Below are positions 9,571 to 17,903 of a stretch of DNA of 64,000 nt, piece by piece. Position 1 is the first letter of the stretch; each line of letters begins with the position of its first letter. The notes below the pieces were generated by a model. The model was not told the DNA's origin, did no database searches, and saw nothing but the letters and a program-made list of their open reading frames with translations. The stretch covers positions 870,501-934,500 of the forward strand of contig NZ_CP061035.1 of assembly GCF_016743815.1 (NCBI RefSeq), written 5' to 3'. Source of the stretch: Sphingomonas aliaeris. GTDB lineage: Bacteria; Pseudomonadota; Alphaproteobacteria; Sphingomonadales; Sphingomonadaceae. The translations under genes were made by a program, and so were the position numbers.

Positions 9571-9927
9571 GTGCCGATAGCCGGGATGACGAAGGGAGCA
9601 CCAGCCTTAGCCCGAACGCTTCGCGCGACCGTCCTGATCGTGCTCGCGGCGCTGCTGCTAGTGCGTCTCGGCCCGTTTTGCGAAACGGCGGCGCAAGCCG
9701 CACCGATCGCGTCGGCGATGGTCGGGTGCGATGGCGATGGCACGCCAGCGCCCAACAAAAAGGCTCCGTTATCGACCTGCGCCACGCCTTGCACGGCCGT
9801 TCCCGGCGAAGCCCTGGTGCGGGTCGAGCCGATCGCCAGCCTTCCGGTCGCGCCCTGGCCTGCCCCGTTGACCGGGCTGGCCGGTTCTCCGATCCCGCCG
9901 GCGACACCGCCTCCTCGAACCGTGTGA
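9571..9927 (+). CDS. small membrane-anchored Pro-rich protein of metal clusters
   Basis: About 118 residues from GTG 9571, or 113 from ATG 9586; the start is uncertain. One hydrophobic segment (ATVLIVLAALLLVRLGPFC) is followed by an exported tail with cysteine pairs (CDGD, CATPCTA) and a Pro-rich C-terminus. I do not recognise a named domain. Position between the glutaredoxin-MauE gene and the Cys-rich peptide suggests the same operon and a role in metal binding or anchoring. Confidence 0.55.
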   Translation: MPIAGMTKGAPALARTLRATVLIVLAALLLVRLGPFCETAAQAAPIASAMVGCDGDGTPAPNKKAPLSTCATPCTAVPGEALVRVEPIASLPVAPWPAPLTGLAGSPIPPATPPPRTV

Positions 9928-9969
9928 CGCTTCAACAACCTCACATATTCGATCGACGGAGATTTTCTG

Positions 9970-10173
9970 ATGACCAAGCTGAAACTGATCGGTGCCGCAC
10001 TGGCGCTAGCCCTCCCAACCGCGGCGTTCGCGGCCGGCTCCTGCTGCGCCGACATGGCGTGCTGCAAGGAGGGGGCGGACTGCTGCAAGGACGGCAAAGG
10101 GGACTGCTGCGCGGACATGAAGAAGGGCGGCGACCACGCCGGCCACGACATGCCGGGCGCGCCCAAGAAGTAA
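9970..10173 (+). CDS. exported Cys-rich metallothionein-like peptide
   Basis: A 67-residue precursor with a clear signal peptide (cleavage near AFA-AG, residues 20-22). The mature part of about 45 residues has four Cys-Cys pairs at 25-26, 31-32, 38-39 and 46-47, then a His/Met tail (HAGHDMPG). The spaced CC pairs look built to bind a soft metal such as Cu(I) or Hg(II) in the periplasm. ATG 9970 follows GGAG. Last gene of the MerR-type operon; a strong hairpin follows. No function assigned. Confidence 0.75.
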   Translation: MTKLKLIGAALALALPTAAFAAGSCCADMACCKEGADCCKDGKGDCCADMKKGGDHAGHDMPGAPKK

Positions 10174-10180
10174 GTCGGCG

Positions 10181-10202
10181 GGGGAGGCGTTCGCGCCTCC
10201 CC
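10181..10202. terminator. UUCG-loop hairpin between convergent genes
   Basis: A perfect 9-bp GC-rich stem (GGGGAGGCG / CGCCTCCCC) closed by TTCG. It lies in the 35-base gap between convergent genes, so it probably stops transcription from both sides; only a weak T-rich tract follows. Confidence 0.65.
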
Positions 10203-10208
10203 TTCGTC

Positions 10209-10649
10209 TCAATGGCGCGCGAAAACCCTGCGCCCGTTCGGCCCGAACGCGACGACCTCGAAAGACTGCGCCGCTCGTCCCGGCATGTCCATTCCGGGTG
10301 ATCCAAGCGGCATTCCGGCGACCGCTAGACCGCTGACACCCTTTGGACGCTGCGCGAGCGCGCCCTTCATATCGGCGATCGGGACATGACCCTCGAAGGT
10401 CATCCCGTCGATGATCGCGGTGTGACAGGATGCAAGGTCGGCGGGGACGCCGCGTGCCTTCATCATTGCGGGACGGTTCGCATCGTCAACAATCCGCACC
10501 GTGCGGCCGAACTGCGCCTTCACGATCTTCGCCCATTCGCCGCAACACCCGCATCCGGGGTCGCGATGCACGAGGATCGCATCGGCCGCGACGGCGACGG
10601 AGGGGACGCTCAGCGCGAGGGCGGCAAACAGGTAGCGCATATTGGTCAT
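10209..10649 (-). CDS. DUF411 exported metal-binding protein
   Basis: About 146 residues with a signal peptide (to AVAAD) and the family hallmark CGCCGEW near residues 33-39, a Cys cluster suited to Cu(I). Later H-x-P and Met-rich segments (GSPGMDMPG) may add ligands. DUF411 proteins are frequent in copper and silver resistance clusters. It lies 50 bases after the DUF305 gene on the same strand, so both probably share the sigma-factor promoter at 11127-11152. The start may be the second Met (MRYLF). Confidence 0.8.
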   Translation of the reverse strand: MTNMRYLFAALALSVPSVAVAADAILVHRDPGCGCCGEWAKIVKAQFGRTVRIVDDANRPAMMKARGVPADLASCHTAIIDGMTFEGHVPIADMKGALAQRPKGVSGLAVAGMPLGSPGMDMPGRAAQSFEVVAFGPNGRRVFARH

Positions 10650-10699
10650 GGTCGATGCCTGGTTGGCGGCCCCGCCGGGTTAGGAGCGGGGCCATGCAT

Positions 10700-11086
10700 T
10701 TATTGAGCGGGCTTGCCCATCTTGCGAAGCATAGCGTTCAACATGGCGATCTCGCGATTCTGGCTGGCGATGGCCTTCTGCGCCTCGCGGCGAACTTCGG
10801 CATTCTGCGTGCTACGAAGCGCGATCTGCGACATTTCCACCGCGCCACGATGATGCTCGATCATCTTGCGCGTCCACGTTTCGCCGGCGTCGGGCCCCAT
10901 CGCCGCCATCATCTTCTCGTGCATTTTCATCTCGGCCGGACCGTAGGGGTTGGCTGCGGTCGCTGGCATCGCATGGTTCATGCCGGCCATGTTGCCGTGG
11001 TTCATGCCCTGGTGGTTCGCCTGCTGTGCAAGAGCCGGGGTCGCCAGCGCGGCGACGAGGAAAAGGGGTGCGAGTTTCATCATCAA
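10700..11086 (-). CDS. DUF305 exported His/Met-rich protein
   Basis: 128 residues: a signal peptide (to ALAQQ), a Met/His linker (GMNHGNMAGMNHAM), then a DUF305 helical bundle with MIEHHRGAVEMSQ, the family's conserved His-His motif. DUF305 proteins are periplasmic copper-associated proteins. AGGAG lies shortly before the ATG, and 41 bases upstream is one of four matching ECF-type promoters, tying it to the copper regulon. Confidence 0.82.
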   Translation of the reverse strand: MMMKLAPLFLVAALATPALAQQANHQGMNHGNMAGMNHAMPATAANPYGPAEMKMHEKMMAAMGPDAGETWTRKMIEHHRGAVEMSQIALRSTQNAEVRREAQKAIASQNREIAMLNAMLRKMGKPAQ

Positions 11087-11126
11087 TCTCCTGGGGTGCG
11101 AGGTGTTAAATGCCTCTCACGTCAAT

Positions 11127-11152
11127 TACGCGGCGCGAGCACCTACCCCTCA
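11127..11152 (-). promoter_or_regulatory. ECF-type promoter of the DUF305-DUF411 unit
   Basis: On the minus strand GAGGGGT (11145-11151) and CGCGTA (11127-11132) are 12 bases apart, the same spacing and sequence as at the cnrY-like, copA and copC genes. The -10 lies 41 bases before the DUF305 ATG. Confidence 0.7.
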
Positions 11153-11175
11153 TGTCGGACGCGATTGGCTCTGGG

Positions 11176-11910
11176 TCAGCTTCCCGGCGATCTGCGGCGT
11201 CGCCGGACGGGCCAGCGCATCCACAGGAGAACCGCGCCGCCTATCCACAACGCCAGCCCCCCGATCGCGAAAGCGAGCAGCCAAGGCGTGTTAAAGTCCT
11301 CGTGGTTCTTCCAGTCCATGATGTGGAGACCCCAGAAAAAATCGTAAAGCCGCCAGGTGCCTGTCCTGACAGCGGTGATCCGTCCTGTGTCACCGGCGAC
11401 AAAGACGCGGGTGTTGTTGGGGTCGTCAAACGCGATCCGCCATGCGGGGAGCGCGCCACGATATTCGGGTGCGGCACGCTCGATCCGCTCCACGCGAGCA
11501 ACCGGTCGACCTTCCCCTCGCCAAGCAGCGCGTGCCACGGCCTCGGCCTGGGCGGCGCTAGCAGCCGGCAGGAGCACCCCCGTGGTCGCATCGGCAAGCC
11601 GGGTGCCCTTGGCCGTTGACAGCTCGGCGACGGGACGCCCGAGCAACATGCGATAGGTGAGCGATGTGACGGGCGTTCCGACGCTTCTCGTCAGGTCCGC
11701 TGGCGACGCCAAGGCCATGCCCGCCGGTATAGGGGCGACGGTCTTCCGATCAACGAGGTGATCGCCATGCACCTTGTCGATCGGCAGGAAGCTCATCACC
11801 GTCCCACTGGTGAACCAGAGGAGGAGCTGGATGCCGATAATGATCGCGAGCCATTTATGCGTTTTGCTCGCTAGCTGGTGAAGCCTCGCGCGCCGGCCCC
11901 TCAGAACCAC
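11176..11910 (-). CDS. PepSY-domain inner-membrane protein
   Basis: 244 residues with an N-terminal membrane segment (KWLAIIIGIQLLLWFTSG), a periplasmic PepSY-like region and a C-terminal membrane segment before an Arg-rich tail. PepSY membrane proteins often act as ferric/cupric reductase-like or chaperone-like partners. It overlaps the end of copB by 10 bases, so it is the third gene of copA-copB-PepSY. Function in copper handling is inferred from this position. Confidence 0.75.
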   Translation of the reverse strand: MVLRGRRARLHQLASKTHKWLAIIIGIQLLLWFTSGTVMSFLPIDKVHGDHLVDRKTVAPIPAGMALASPADLTRSVGTPVTSLTYRMLLGRPVAELSTAKGTRLADATTGVLLPAASAAQAEAVARAAWRGEGRPVARVERIERAAPEYRGALPAWRIAFDDPNNTRVFVAGDTGRITAVRTGTWRLYDFFWGLHIMDWKNHEDFNTPWLLAFAIGGLALWIGGAVLLWMRWPVRRRRRSPGS

Positions 11911-13055
11911 GTCCGAACGCCGACAACAAAGCTGGGTCCGCCAACGCCCTCGCCCTCGGCGCGCGCGAAGCGGGCGCTGTCGCCTAGACGGCGATCGTAG
12001 GAGACGCCGATATAGGGCGCGAACTCGCGCTTGATCTCGTAACGAAGGCGAAGCCCCAGCTCGACGTCGCTCAGGCCCGAACCGATACCGTTCTCCGGCA
12101 CGTCCTGCGCCGCGAAATTAAGCTCGGCGCGCGGTTGCAGGACAAGTCGCTGGGTGATGCGCTGGTCGTAATAGCCCTCAAGCCGCCCCAGCACGTCGCC
12201 CTTGTCGGACAGAAACAGCGCGCCCTCCACGTCGAACCAATAGGGTGCCAGTCCCTCGAATCCGAGCGTGGCGTAGGTGCGCGAGGGGTTCGGCTTGAAG
12301 TCATAGCGAATGCCGGCCTGGAGATTGAAATAGGGGCCGATCGCGCGGCTGTAGAGCGCCTGCACCTCGGCATCGTCAACGCTGCGCCCGAACTCGCCTT
12401 CACCCTCGGTCTTGACGGTCAGCCGGTTGATGTCGCCCCCGAACCACGCTTCGCCATCCCAGCGAAAGCTGTCGCGCCCGTCGCGTATCTGCACCTCGGC
12501 CAAGTTGAAATTGACCTGCCAGAAAGTGCTGCCGCCATGCTCGCCGCGAAGAATGGCGCGGGCATCGGCCATCTCCTGCGGCGAATAAACGCGATCGGCA
12601 TAATTCGGCTTGGGCGCGGCCGGGGCGGGTGCGTTGCCGGGGGGAAGGGCGGTTCCCCCCCGTTCCCATATCGTGGCTCATCCCGCCCGCCATGCCGCTC
12701 ATGTCATGGCCCGCCTGAGGATTGGCCGGCGTCGCTACCGCCGCGCTATCGGGCATGACGTGCCCGGCATGGGGATCTGCCTGGGTCGGGGCGTCAGGCA
12801 TCGTCATTCCGGGCATGGTGTGGCCCGCGTGCGGGTCGGCCGCCGCGGCCGGAGCTGGCGACGGCTTTTTCGGTGCGGGCTTTGCTTTCGTGCGAGCGGG
12901 GGGCGCGGCTTGGCGGTTGGCTTCGCCTGGGGCTTCGCTGCCGGCTTCGCCGGCATGGTCATCCCCGGCATGTTGTGCATCGAGTGATCCTGCGCGGTGA
13001 CGGGGGTCGCAAGCGCGATCGGGGCCGCGGCGACGAGTACGGAAAGCGCCTTCAT
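11901..13055 (-). pseudogene. copB: CopB outer-membrane copper resistance protein, two frame breaks
   Basis: The protein starts at ATG 13055 (MKALSVLVAAAPIALATPVTAQD, a signal peptide), continues through His/Met-rich linker repeats (HAGHTMPGM type) and ends in a beta-barrel domain finishing at GVRTWF, with the terminal Phe expected of an outer-membrane protein. Three frames are needed. One added G in the G6 run at 12898-12903 and one in the C7 run at 12655-12661 restore a single product of about 385 residues. The ATG overlaps the reconstructed copA stop. As read, the barrel would be missing. Confidence 0.78.
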
Positions 13056-15000
13056 GCCGCGTCTCCCCGCGTGGCCGGACGGTCACGACCTGCATCATGC
13101 CGGCGTGCATGTGGTAAAGCATGTGGCAGTGGAACGCCCAATCACCGACGGCATCGGCCGTAAGGTCGAACGTCGCGGTCCCGCCCGGCTGAACCATGAC
13201 GGTGTGCTTGCGAGGCGCGAACTCGCCGTGGCCCGTCACCAGCTCGAAAAAGTGGCCGTGAAGATGGATCGGGTGACCCATCATCGTGTCGTTGACGAGC
13301 GTCACCCGCACCCGCTCGCCCTCAAGGAACGGGATCGGGTCTTTGACCTCCGACAGCTTTTCGCCGTCGAACGCCCACATATAGCGTTCCATGTTGCCGG
13401 TGAGGTGGATTTGCATCGCGCGATCCGGCGCGCGTACGTCGGGGTTGCGGTCAACTGCCATCAGTTCGCGATAGACCAGCACCTTGTGCCCGACATTTTC
13501 CAGCCCCTGGCCCGGTTCGCCCATACGGTCCATCGGCATCGGGGATATGGTCTGCACGGTCGGGGTCTTCTTGACCCCCGGCGCATTCGAGAAGTCGCGC
13601 ATCGAGTGATTCATGCCGCCCGCGCCGTGGTCCATACCCGCCATCTGTCCGCCAGCGCCGCCCTGCATGGCCCCGTGATCCATTCCGGCCATGCCGCTTG
13701 CGGCTGCTCCCTCGGCGGGCATCGTATGCCCCATAGCGGCGTGATCGACGGCCGCACCCGCCTGGGGAGCGCCACCGTGGTTCATGCCCGCCATCGCGCC
13801 AGTCGCCGCACCCGTCGCGGGCATGGCATGGCCCATTGCGGCATGATCCATGCCGGCCATCGAACCGCCGCTCATGTCCATGCCGCCCATGCCCATGTCC
13901 TTCATGCTGGCGAGCGGGCGCTTGCGAAGCGGCGGCACGGCCGCGGCCATGCCCTCGCGCGGCGCGAGCGTCGCGCGCGCCATGCCGGAGCGATCTACGC
14001 TCTCGCCGACAAGCGTGTAGGCGCGATCGTCGGTCGGGGTGACGATCACGTCATAGGTTTCGGCGACGCCGATCTGGAACTCGTCGAACGTCACCGGCCG
14101 GACATTCAGGCCGTCGCACGCCACCACGGTCATTTTCAGGCCGGGGATGCGGACATTGAAGGTGGTCATGGCGGAAGCGTTGATGACGCGAAGCCGCACC
14201 CGCTCGCCTGGGCGGAACAGCCCGGTCCAGTTGTCCTTGGGACCGTGGCCGTTGACGAGATAGGTGTAGGTCGAGCCGGTCACGTCGGCGACGTCGGTGG
14301 GGTCCATCCGCATCTTGCCCCACTCGGCGCGCTCCTTCGGGGACTGGCCGTCGCCGCGTAGCAGCCCGCCAAGCGTCTGCTTCTGATAGTTGAAATAGCC
14401 GCCCTGCATCTTGAGCTTGCGGAAGATGACATGCGGGTGAAGCTGGCTGTGGTCGGACAGCATGATGACGTGCTCGCGGTCGGACGCGATCGGGTCTTCG
14501 CCGGCCGGATCGATCACCAGCGGGCCGTAATGCCCCATCTGCTCCTGCAAACCGGAATGGCTGTGATACCAGTAGGTGCCGGCCTGCTTGACCGGAAACT
14601 CGTAGGTGAAGCTTTTGCCCGGATCGACGCCGGGGAAGCTGATGCCGGGAACGCCGTCCATCTGGAAAGGCAGGATCAGCCCATGCCAGTGGATCGAGGT
14701 CTGCTCGTCGGGCAGCGCGTTGGTGAGGGTCAGCCGGGCGTTCTGCCCTTCGCGCAACCGGATCAGCGGTGCGGGCGCGGTGCCGTTGATGCCGATCGCG
14801 TGACTCTCGCGCCCGTCGATCATCATCATCTGGTGCGCGACGCGAAGGGTGATGTCGTCGCCCGAGACGGTCGGCATCGGCTTGACGATGCCGCCGGAAG
14901 TCGTCTGCGCCCATGCCGGCATGTAGGCCGATAAAGCGAGTCCGCCCCCTGCGAGGGTTGCGCCGCGCAAAAGCTGGCGGCGGTCGATGGTCCGGGTCAT
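13052..15000 (-). CDS. copA: CopA, multicopper oxidase of the copper resistance system
   Basis: Periplasmic Cu(I) oxidase of about 650 residues. A twin-arginine leader (DRRQLLRG) is at the start. Copper sites are HWHG near residue 103, HSHSG near 145, HPIHLHGHFFEL and the type 1 site HCHMLYHMHAGMM near the end; a Met/His-rich insert (GMDHAAMGHAM type) lies mid-protein. As read, the frame runs on into copB to give an 866-residue fusion. Adding one C to the run at 13065-13068 gives a TGA at 13052-13054 overlapping the copB ATG, the normal arrangement. It has its own ECF-type promoter. Confidence 0.88.
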
Positions 15001-15043
15001 GGGCTTCCTGGTCGATTGGACGCGTTGGTGTGGTCAACGATGA

Positions 15044-15069
15044 TACGCGGGCCTGGTCGTTACCCCTTA
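15044..15069 (-). promoter_or_regulatory. ECF-type promoter of copA
   Basis: Minus strand AAGGGGT (15062-15068), 12 bases, CGCGTA (15044-15049), then 43 bases to the copA ATG. It partly overlaps the last codons of the sigma factor gene. Confidence 0.72.
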
Positions 15070-15636
15070 CCTCGCGTCCAGCTTTTCCCGCAGCTTCGCG
15101 CGGGCGCGGTAAAGCCGGGTTTCGACTGCCTTTTCGCTGATGGACAGGACGGCCGCGGTGTCGGCCTGGCTAAGCCCCTCTATGGTGTGGAGCACCAAGG
15201 GTTCCTTCAACGTCGCCGGCAGCTCGGCAATGGCGCGGCGAACCCGGTCCAGCTCCTGCCGGTCGCTTGCGGCGTCATCGACCGCCACGCCGATATCGGC
15301 GACGGCCTCGGCGTCCGCGCCGATCGGGACCGCGAACGACAGGAACCGCCGCACCTTTCGTTTGCGGGTCCAGTCGCGGCATTTATTGAGTGCGATCGCC
15401 GATAGCCAGGTCCGCATCGGGCGCGCGCCGTCATAGCGGCCAATCGCTCGATACGCGGCGACGAACGTCTCCTGGGACAAGTCCAGCGCCTCGTCGGCAT
15501 CGCCGATGCACCCTCGGGACAGCCGAAAGATCGCCTGCCCGTGGCGGCGCATGATCTCGGCGAACGCGGCCTGCCGCCCCGCAAGGCTGAGCGTTGCCAG
15601 CTCTCCATCGGAAAGAGATGACCAGTCGAGGCTCAC
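15067..15636 (-). CDS. ECF RNA polymerase sigma factor (CnrH-like)
   Basis: 189 residues with region 2 (DLSQETFVAAYRAIGRYDG...WLSAIALNKCRDW) and region 4 (LPATLKEPLVLHTIEGLSQADTAAVLSISEKAVETRLYRARAKL). It follows an anti-sigma-like and a CnrX-like gene in the order cnrY-cnrX-cnrH of Cupriavidus. It is predicted to recognise the shared AAGGGGT-N12-CGCGTA promoters and so switch on its own operon, copAB, copCD and DUF305-DUF411. Start ATG 15636 lies 10 bases after the sensor gene. Confidence 0.85.
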   Translation of the reverse strand: MSLDWSSLSDGELATLSLAGRQAAFAEIMRRHGQAIFRLSRGCIGDADEALDLSQETFVAAYRAIGRYDGARPMRTWLSAIALNKCRDWTRKRKVRRFLSFAVPIGADAEAVADIGVAVDDAASDRQELDRVRRAIAELPATLKEPLVLHTIEGLSQADTAAVLSISEKAVETRLYRARAKLREKLDAR

Positions 15637-15646
15637 CGCCCCGATC

Positions 15647-16087
15647 TCAACGGGCGTCGTCGGTGAGCGCCTTCACCACCGCCCGGTCGAACTGCGCGGT
15701 CTGGTCGGGTCGCAAGAGCTGCCGCATCGCGAAAATATGCGCGAGCGTCGCCTTTTGCAGCTCGCCCATCGCGGCGTGGCTCCGATCGACCGCTGCGGCT
15801 ACACGGGGGCCGTTGCCATGCTCGGCCTCTATCGCCTCGGCGAGCCGCGCATTGTCGGCCCGCAATTCCAGCTCCAGCGCACGGCGTTCGACCGCGAACC
15901 GCTGCTCCAGCTCTTTCAGTCGAGCCTCCTGGTTCGTGTCGAGCGCGAGCCGATGATGCAGCACGTCGTGCAGCTCCGCGCCTGGCTGAGCCGGGGCGGG
16001 CAAAAGCGCGCGCCCGACGAACACGCCGCCGATCGCGGCGACGAACGCCGCGATCACGCACAAAATCAGCCGCGCGCGCGCGCTCAT
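15647..16087 (-). CDS. periplasmic metal sensor, CnrX-like
   Basis: 146 residues: one N-terminal membrane anchor (residues 7-28) and a four-helix periplasmic domain. The five metal ligands of Cupriavidus CnrX (His42, His46, Glu63, His119, Met123) each have a counterpart at a constant offset of two: His40, His44, Glu61, His117, Met121. CnrX senses Ni/Co and releases the sigma factor through the anti-sigma protein. It overlaps the upstream gene by 4 bases. Here it stands among copper genes, so the sensed metal is uncertain. Confidence 0.82.
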   Translation of the reverse strand: MSARARLILCVIAAFVAAIGGVFVGRALLPAPAQPGAELHDVLHHRLALDTNQEARLKELEQRFAVERRALELELRADNARLAEAIEAEHGNGPRVAAAVDRSHAAMGELQKATLAHIFAMRQLLRPDQTAQFDRAVVKALTDDAR

Positions 16088-16359
16088 TGCGCCCCGACAA
16101 GCAAGGTCGAGGGCGCGAACGGGGAGTTTGCCCCTAACGGGGATATCGAGGCCGCGGCGCTGGGTGATGCCGGGAAGCCCGCCCCGATCATGCCGATCGC
16201 GAGCGCCGCGACCATGATCGCGCCTATGCCAAGTCCAGCCTGGGTGGCGCGAGGCGTCGCGATCTGCGCGAGAACCCGCGCCTCCAGTCCGTCCAGTTCG
16301 GGCACCGGCGCTCGCGCGAGCCTGGTCAGCGCCTCGTCAAGATCGTTCATGTCGTTCAC
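16084..16359 (-). CDS. small membrane anti-sigma factor, CnrY-like
   Basis: 91 residues: a cytosolic N-terminal segment (MNDMNDLDEALTRLARAPVPELDGLEARVL), one membrane helix (GIGAIMVAALAIGMIGAGF) and a short periplasmic tail. This matches the topology of CnrY, whose short cytosolic helix sequesters CnrH. Sequence similarity is weak in such proteins, so the call relies on size, topology and order. First gene of the sensor-sigma operon with its own ECF-type promoter. Confidence 0.7.
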   Translation of the reverse strand: MNDMNDLDEALTRLARAPVPELDGLEARVLAQIATPRATQAGLGIGAIMVAALAIGMIGAGFPASPSAAASISPLGANSPFAPSTLLVGAQ

Positions 16360-16381
16360 CTCCGCTCCCCTTGCTCCATGT

Positions 16382-16407
16382 TACGCGGGATCGCCCGCTA
16401 CCCCTCA
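16382..16407 (-). promoter_or_regulatory. autoregulated ECF-type promoter of the cnrYXH-like operon
   Basis: Minus strand GAGGGGT (16400-16406), 12 bases, CGCGTA (16382-16387), then 22 bases to the ATG at 16359. Back to back with the copC promoter. Confidence 0.72.
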
Positions 16408-16418
16408 CGGCGCATGGT

Positions 16419-16443
16419 AAGGGGTGGGCGTCCTTGGCGCGTA
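16419..16443 (+). promoter_or_regulatory. ECF-type promoter of copC-copD
   Basis: Plus strand AAGGGGT (16419-16425), 12 bases, CGCGTA (16438-16443), then 33 bases including GGAGAG to the copC ATG. Confidence 0.72.
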
Positions 16444-16476
16444 GATGGATGTAGCCCCCTTTTTGGAGAGTGTTCC

Positions 16477-16848
16477 ATGCGTCGTGTGTTTGTTCCTGCC
16501 GCTGCCGCCCTTATCGTCGTTGCGGGTGCCGCGAACGCGCATCCCAAGCTCGTCTCCGCAACCCCCGCACCGAACGCGACGGTTGCCGCGCCCGCTCGCG
16601 TCACGCTGCGATTCAGCGAGAAGCTGATGCCGAAGTTCTCGGGCGCGGACCTGATGATGACAGGAATGAACGGCATGAAGCACGCGCCCATGAAGGTCGC
16701 GAGCGCCGCCACGGTGGCGGCCGATGGCCGCACGCTGGTCATTGCGCCGAAGTCGCCGCTGGGTGCCGGCAACTATAGCGTCGCCTGGTACGTCGTCTCG
16801 GCCGATACACACCGGATCACCGGAAACTACGCTTTCGCGGTGAAGTAA
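16477..16848 (+). CDS. copC: CopC periplasmic copper-binding protein
   Basis: 123 residues with a signal peptide ending ANA-HPKLV, which leaves the N-terminal His that forms the Cu(II) site of CopC. The small beta-barrel carries a Met-rich loop (MMTGMNGMKHAPMK) for Cu(I) and the family end SADTHRITGNYAFAVK with a further His. ATG 16477 follows GGAGAG. It passes copper to, or takes it from, CopD encoded one base downstream. Confidence 0.88.
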   Translation: MRRVFVPAAAALIVVAGAANAHPKLVSATPAPNATVAAPARVTLRFSEKLMPKFSGADLMMTGMNGMKHAPMKVASAATVAADGRTLVIAPKSPLGAGNYSVAWYVVSADTHRITGNYAFAVK

Positions 16849-16849
16849 G

Positions 16850-17773
16850 GTGGGTGCCGACTGGCCGTTGATCGGCGTCCGCTTCGCGCTCTACGGCGTT
16901 TTGGGCGGCCTGTTCGGCTTGTCGGCATTCAGCCTCTATGGTCTACGCGCTGGCGAGCGCGTCAGTGCGCTCGCGCTCCGGCCTTGGCTGGTGGCGAGTG
17001 CGGTGCTCGGCCTCCTGCTCTCGGCCGTCGCGCTCGCGCTGCTCGCTGCTGCGATGATGGGAACGCCACCTTGGCCGGTCGATCGCGATACGGTCGGGAT
17101 GCTGCTCGATCAGCCGGGAATAGGAACAGCGTGGAAGCTGCGGGTGGCCGCGCTCGCCGTGGCGGCGCTGGCGGCGCTATTCACGGCTCGGCGCGGGCTT
17201 TGGCTGGTGGTGGTCGCGCTCGCCTCGGGCGCGTCGCTGGCGACGCTCGCCTGGACCGGGCATGCCGCGATGAATGAGGGAACGGTGGGCTGGGTGCATC
17301 TGGCCGCCGACATTCTCCACCTGGTCGCGGCGGGGGCCTGGACTGGTGCGCTGCTTGGATTGGTCTTGCTGGTGGCGCGGCCCGCGCGCCGGGTCGATGC
17401 CACGCACCTCGCGCTCTCGTACCGTGCTCTCCACGGGTTCGGCACGGTCGGGACGATCGTTGTCACCACGCTGGTCGTCACCGGCCTCATCAACGCTTGG
17501 CTGCTGGTTGGCCCCGGCAACGTCCGGGCGCTAGGGACGACGCTCTATGGTCAGCTCCTGCTCGCCAAGCTGGCGCTGTTCGCCCTCATGCTGGGTCTTG
17601 CCGCGCTAAATCGCTTTCGCCTGACGCCGCGGTTCGAGGCGTCGATCGCCGCGAGCGATCATCGCGGCGCGCTTGGCGCGTTGCGCCGAAGCTTGGGTGC
17701 CGAGACGGGATGCATAATTGCTATTCTTGCGCTGGTAGCATGGCTTGGGACCCTTGAACCGCTCGCCCCCTAA
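16850..17773 (+). CDS. copD: CopD inner-membrane copper homeostasis protein
   Basis: 307 residues, GTG start 16850 one base after copC, about eight membrane segments. His and Met residues in membrane-proximal positions (TGHAAMNEG, VHLAADILHLVAAGAWTGA, LSYRALHGFG) match CopD. CopC-CopD are linked to copper uptake or trafficking into the cytoplasm. Last gene of the metal island; a perfect palindrome follows immediately. Confidence 0.86.
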   Translation: MGADWPLIGVRFALYGVLGGLFGLSAFSLYGLRAGERVSALALRPWLVASAVLGLLLSAVALALLAAAMMGTPPWPVDRDTVGMLLDQPGIGTAWKLRVAALAVAALAALFTARRGLWLVVVALASGASLATLAWTGHAAMNEGTVGWVHLAADILHLVAAGAWTGALLGLVLLVARPARRVDATHLALSYRALHGFGTVGTIVVTTLVVTGLINAWLLVGPGNVRALGTTLYGQLLLAKLALFALMLGLAALNRFRLTPRFEASIAASDHRGALGALRRSLGAETGCIIAILALVAWLGTLEPLAP

Positions 17774-17799
17774 GTGTCACAACCGAACGGTTGTGACAC
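17774..17799. repeat. 26-bp perfect palindrome right of the metal island
   Basis: Two 12-bp arms (GTGTCACAACCG and its complement) around the dinucleotide AA. Ten core positions match the palindrome at 4193-4214 with one change per arm. The 12+2+12 layout is that of serine invertase/resolvase crossover sites. No T-run follows, so it is not a typical terminator. Confidence 0.5.
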
Positions 17800-17903
17800 C
17801 ACGTACCGGCGGCTTTCGACCGTTCCAATCCTGAAAGCTGACTGGCAGGAATGTCCTCACTTCTCGCCATTCTCGAAATCGCTTGTCGATGCATCGGGCA
17901 AAC

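Noticed and set aside
12400..15000. A single 866-residue copper oxidase with a long C-terminal extension
   Set aside because: The extra part is copB read in other frames; single-base repairs give separate copA and copB with overlapping stop and start.
17774..17799. Terminator of copCD
   Set aside because: Perfect stem but no T-run, and its sister sequence at 4193 is not after a gene end.
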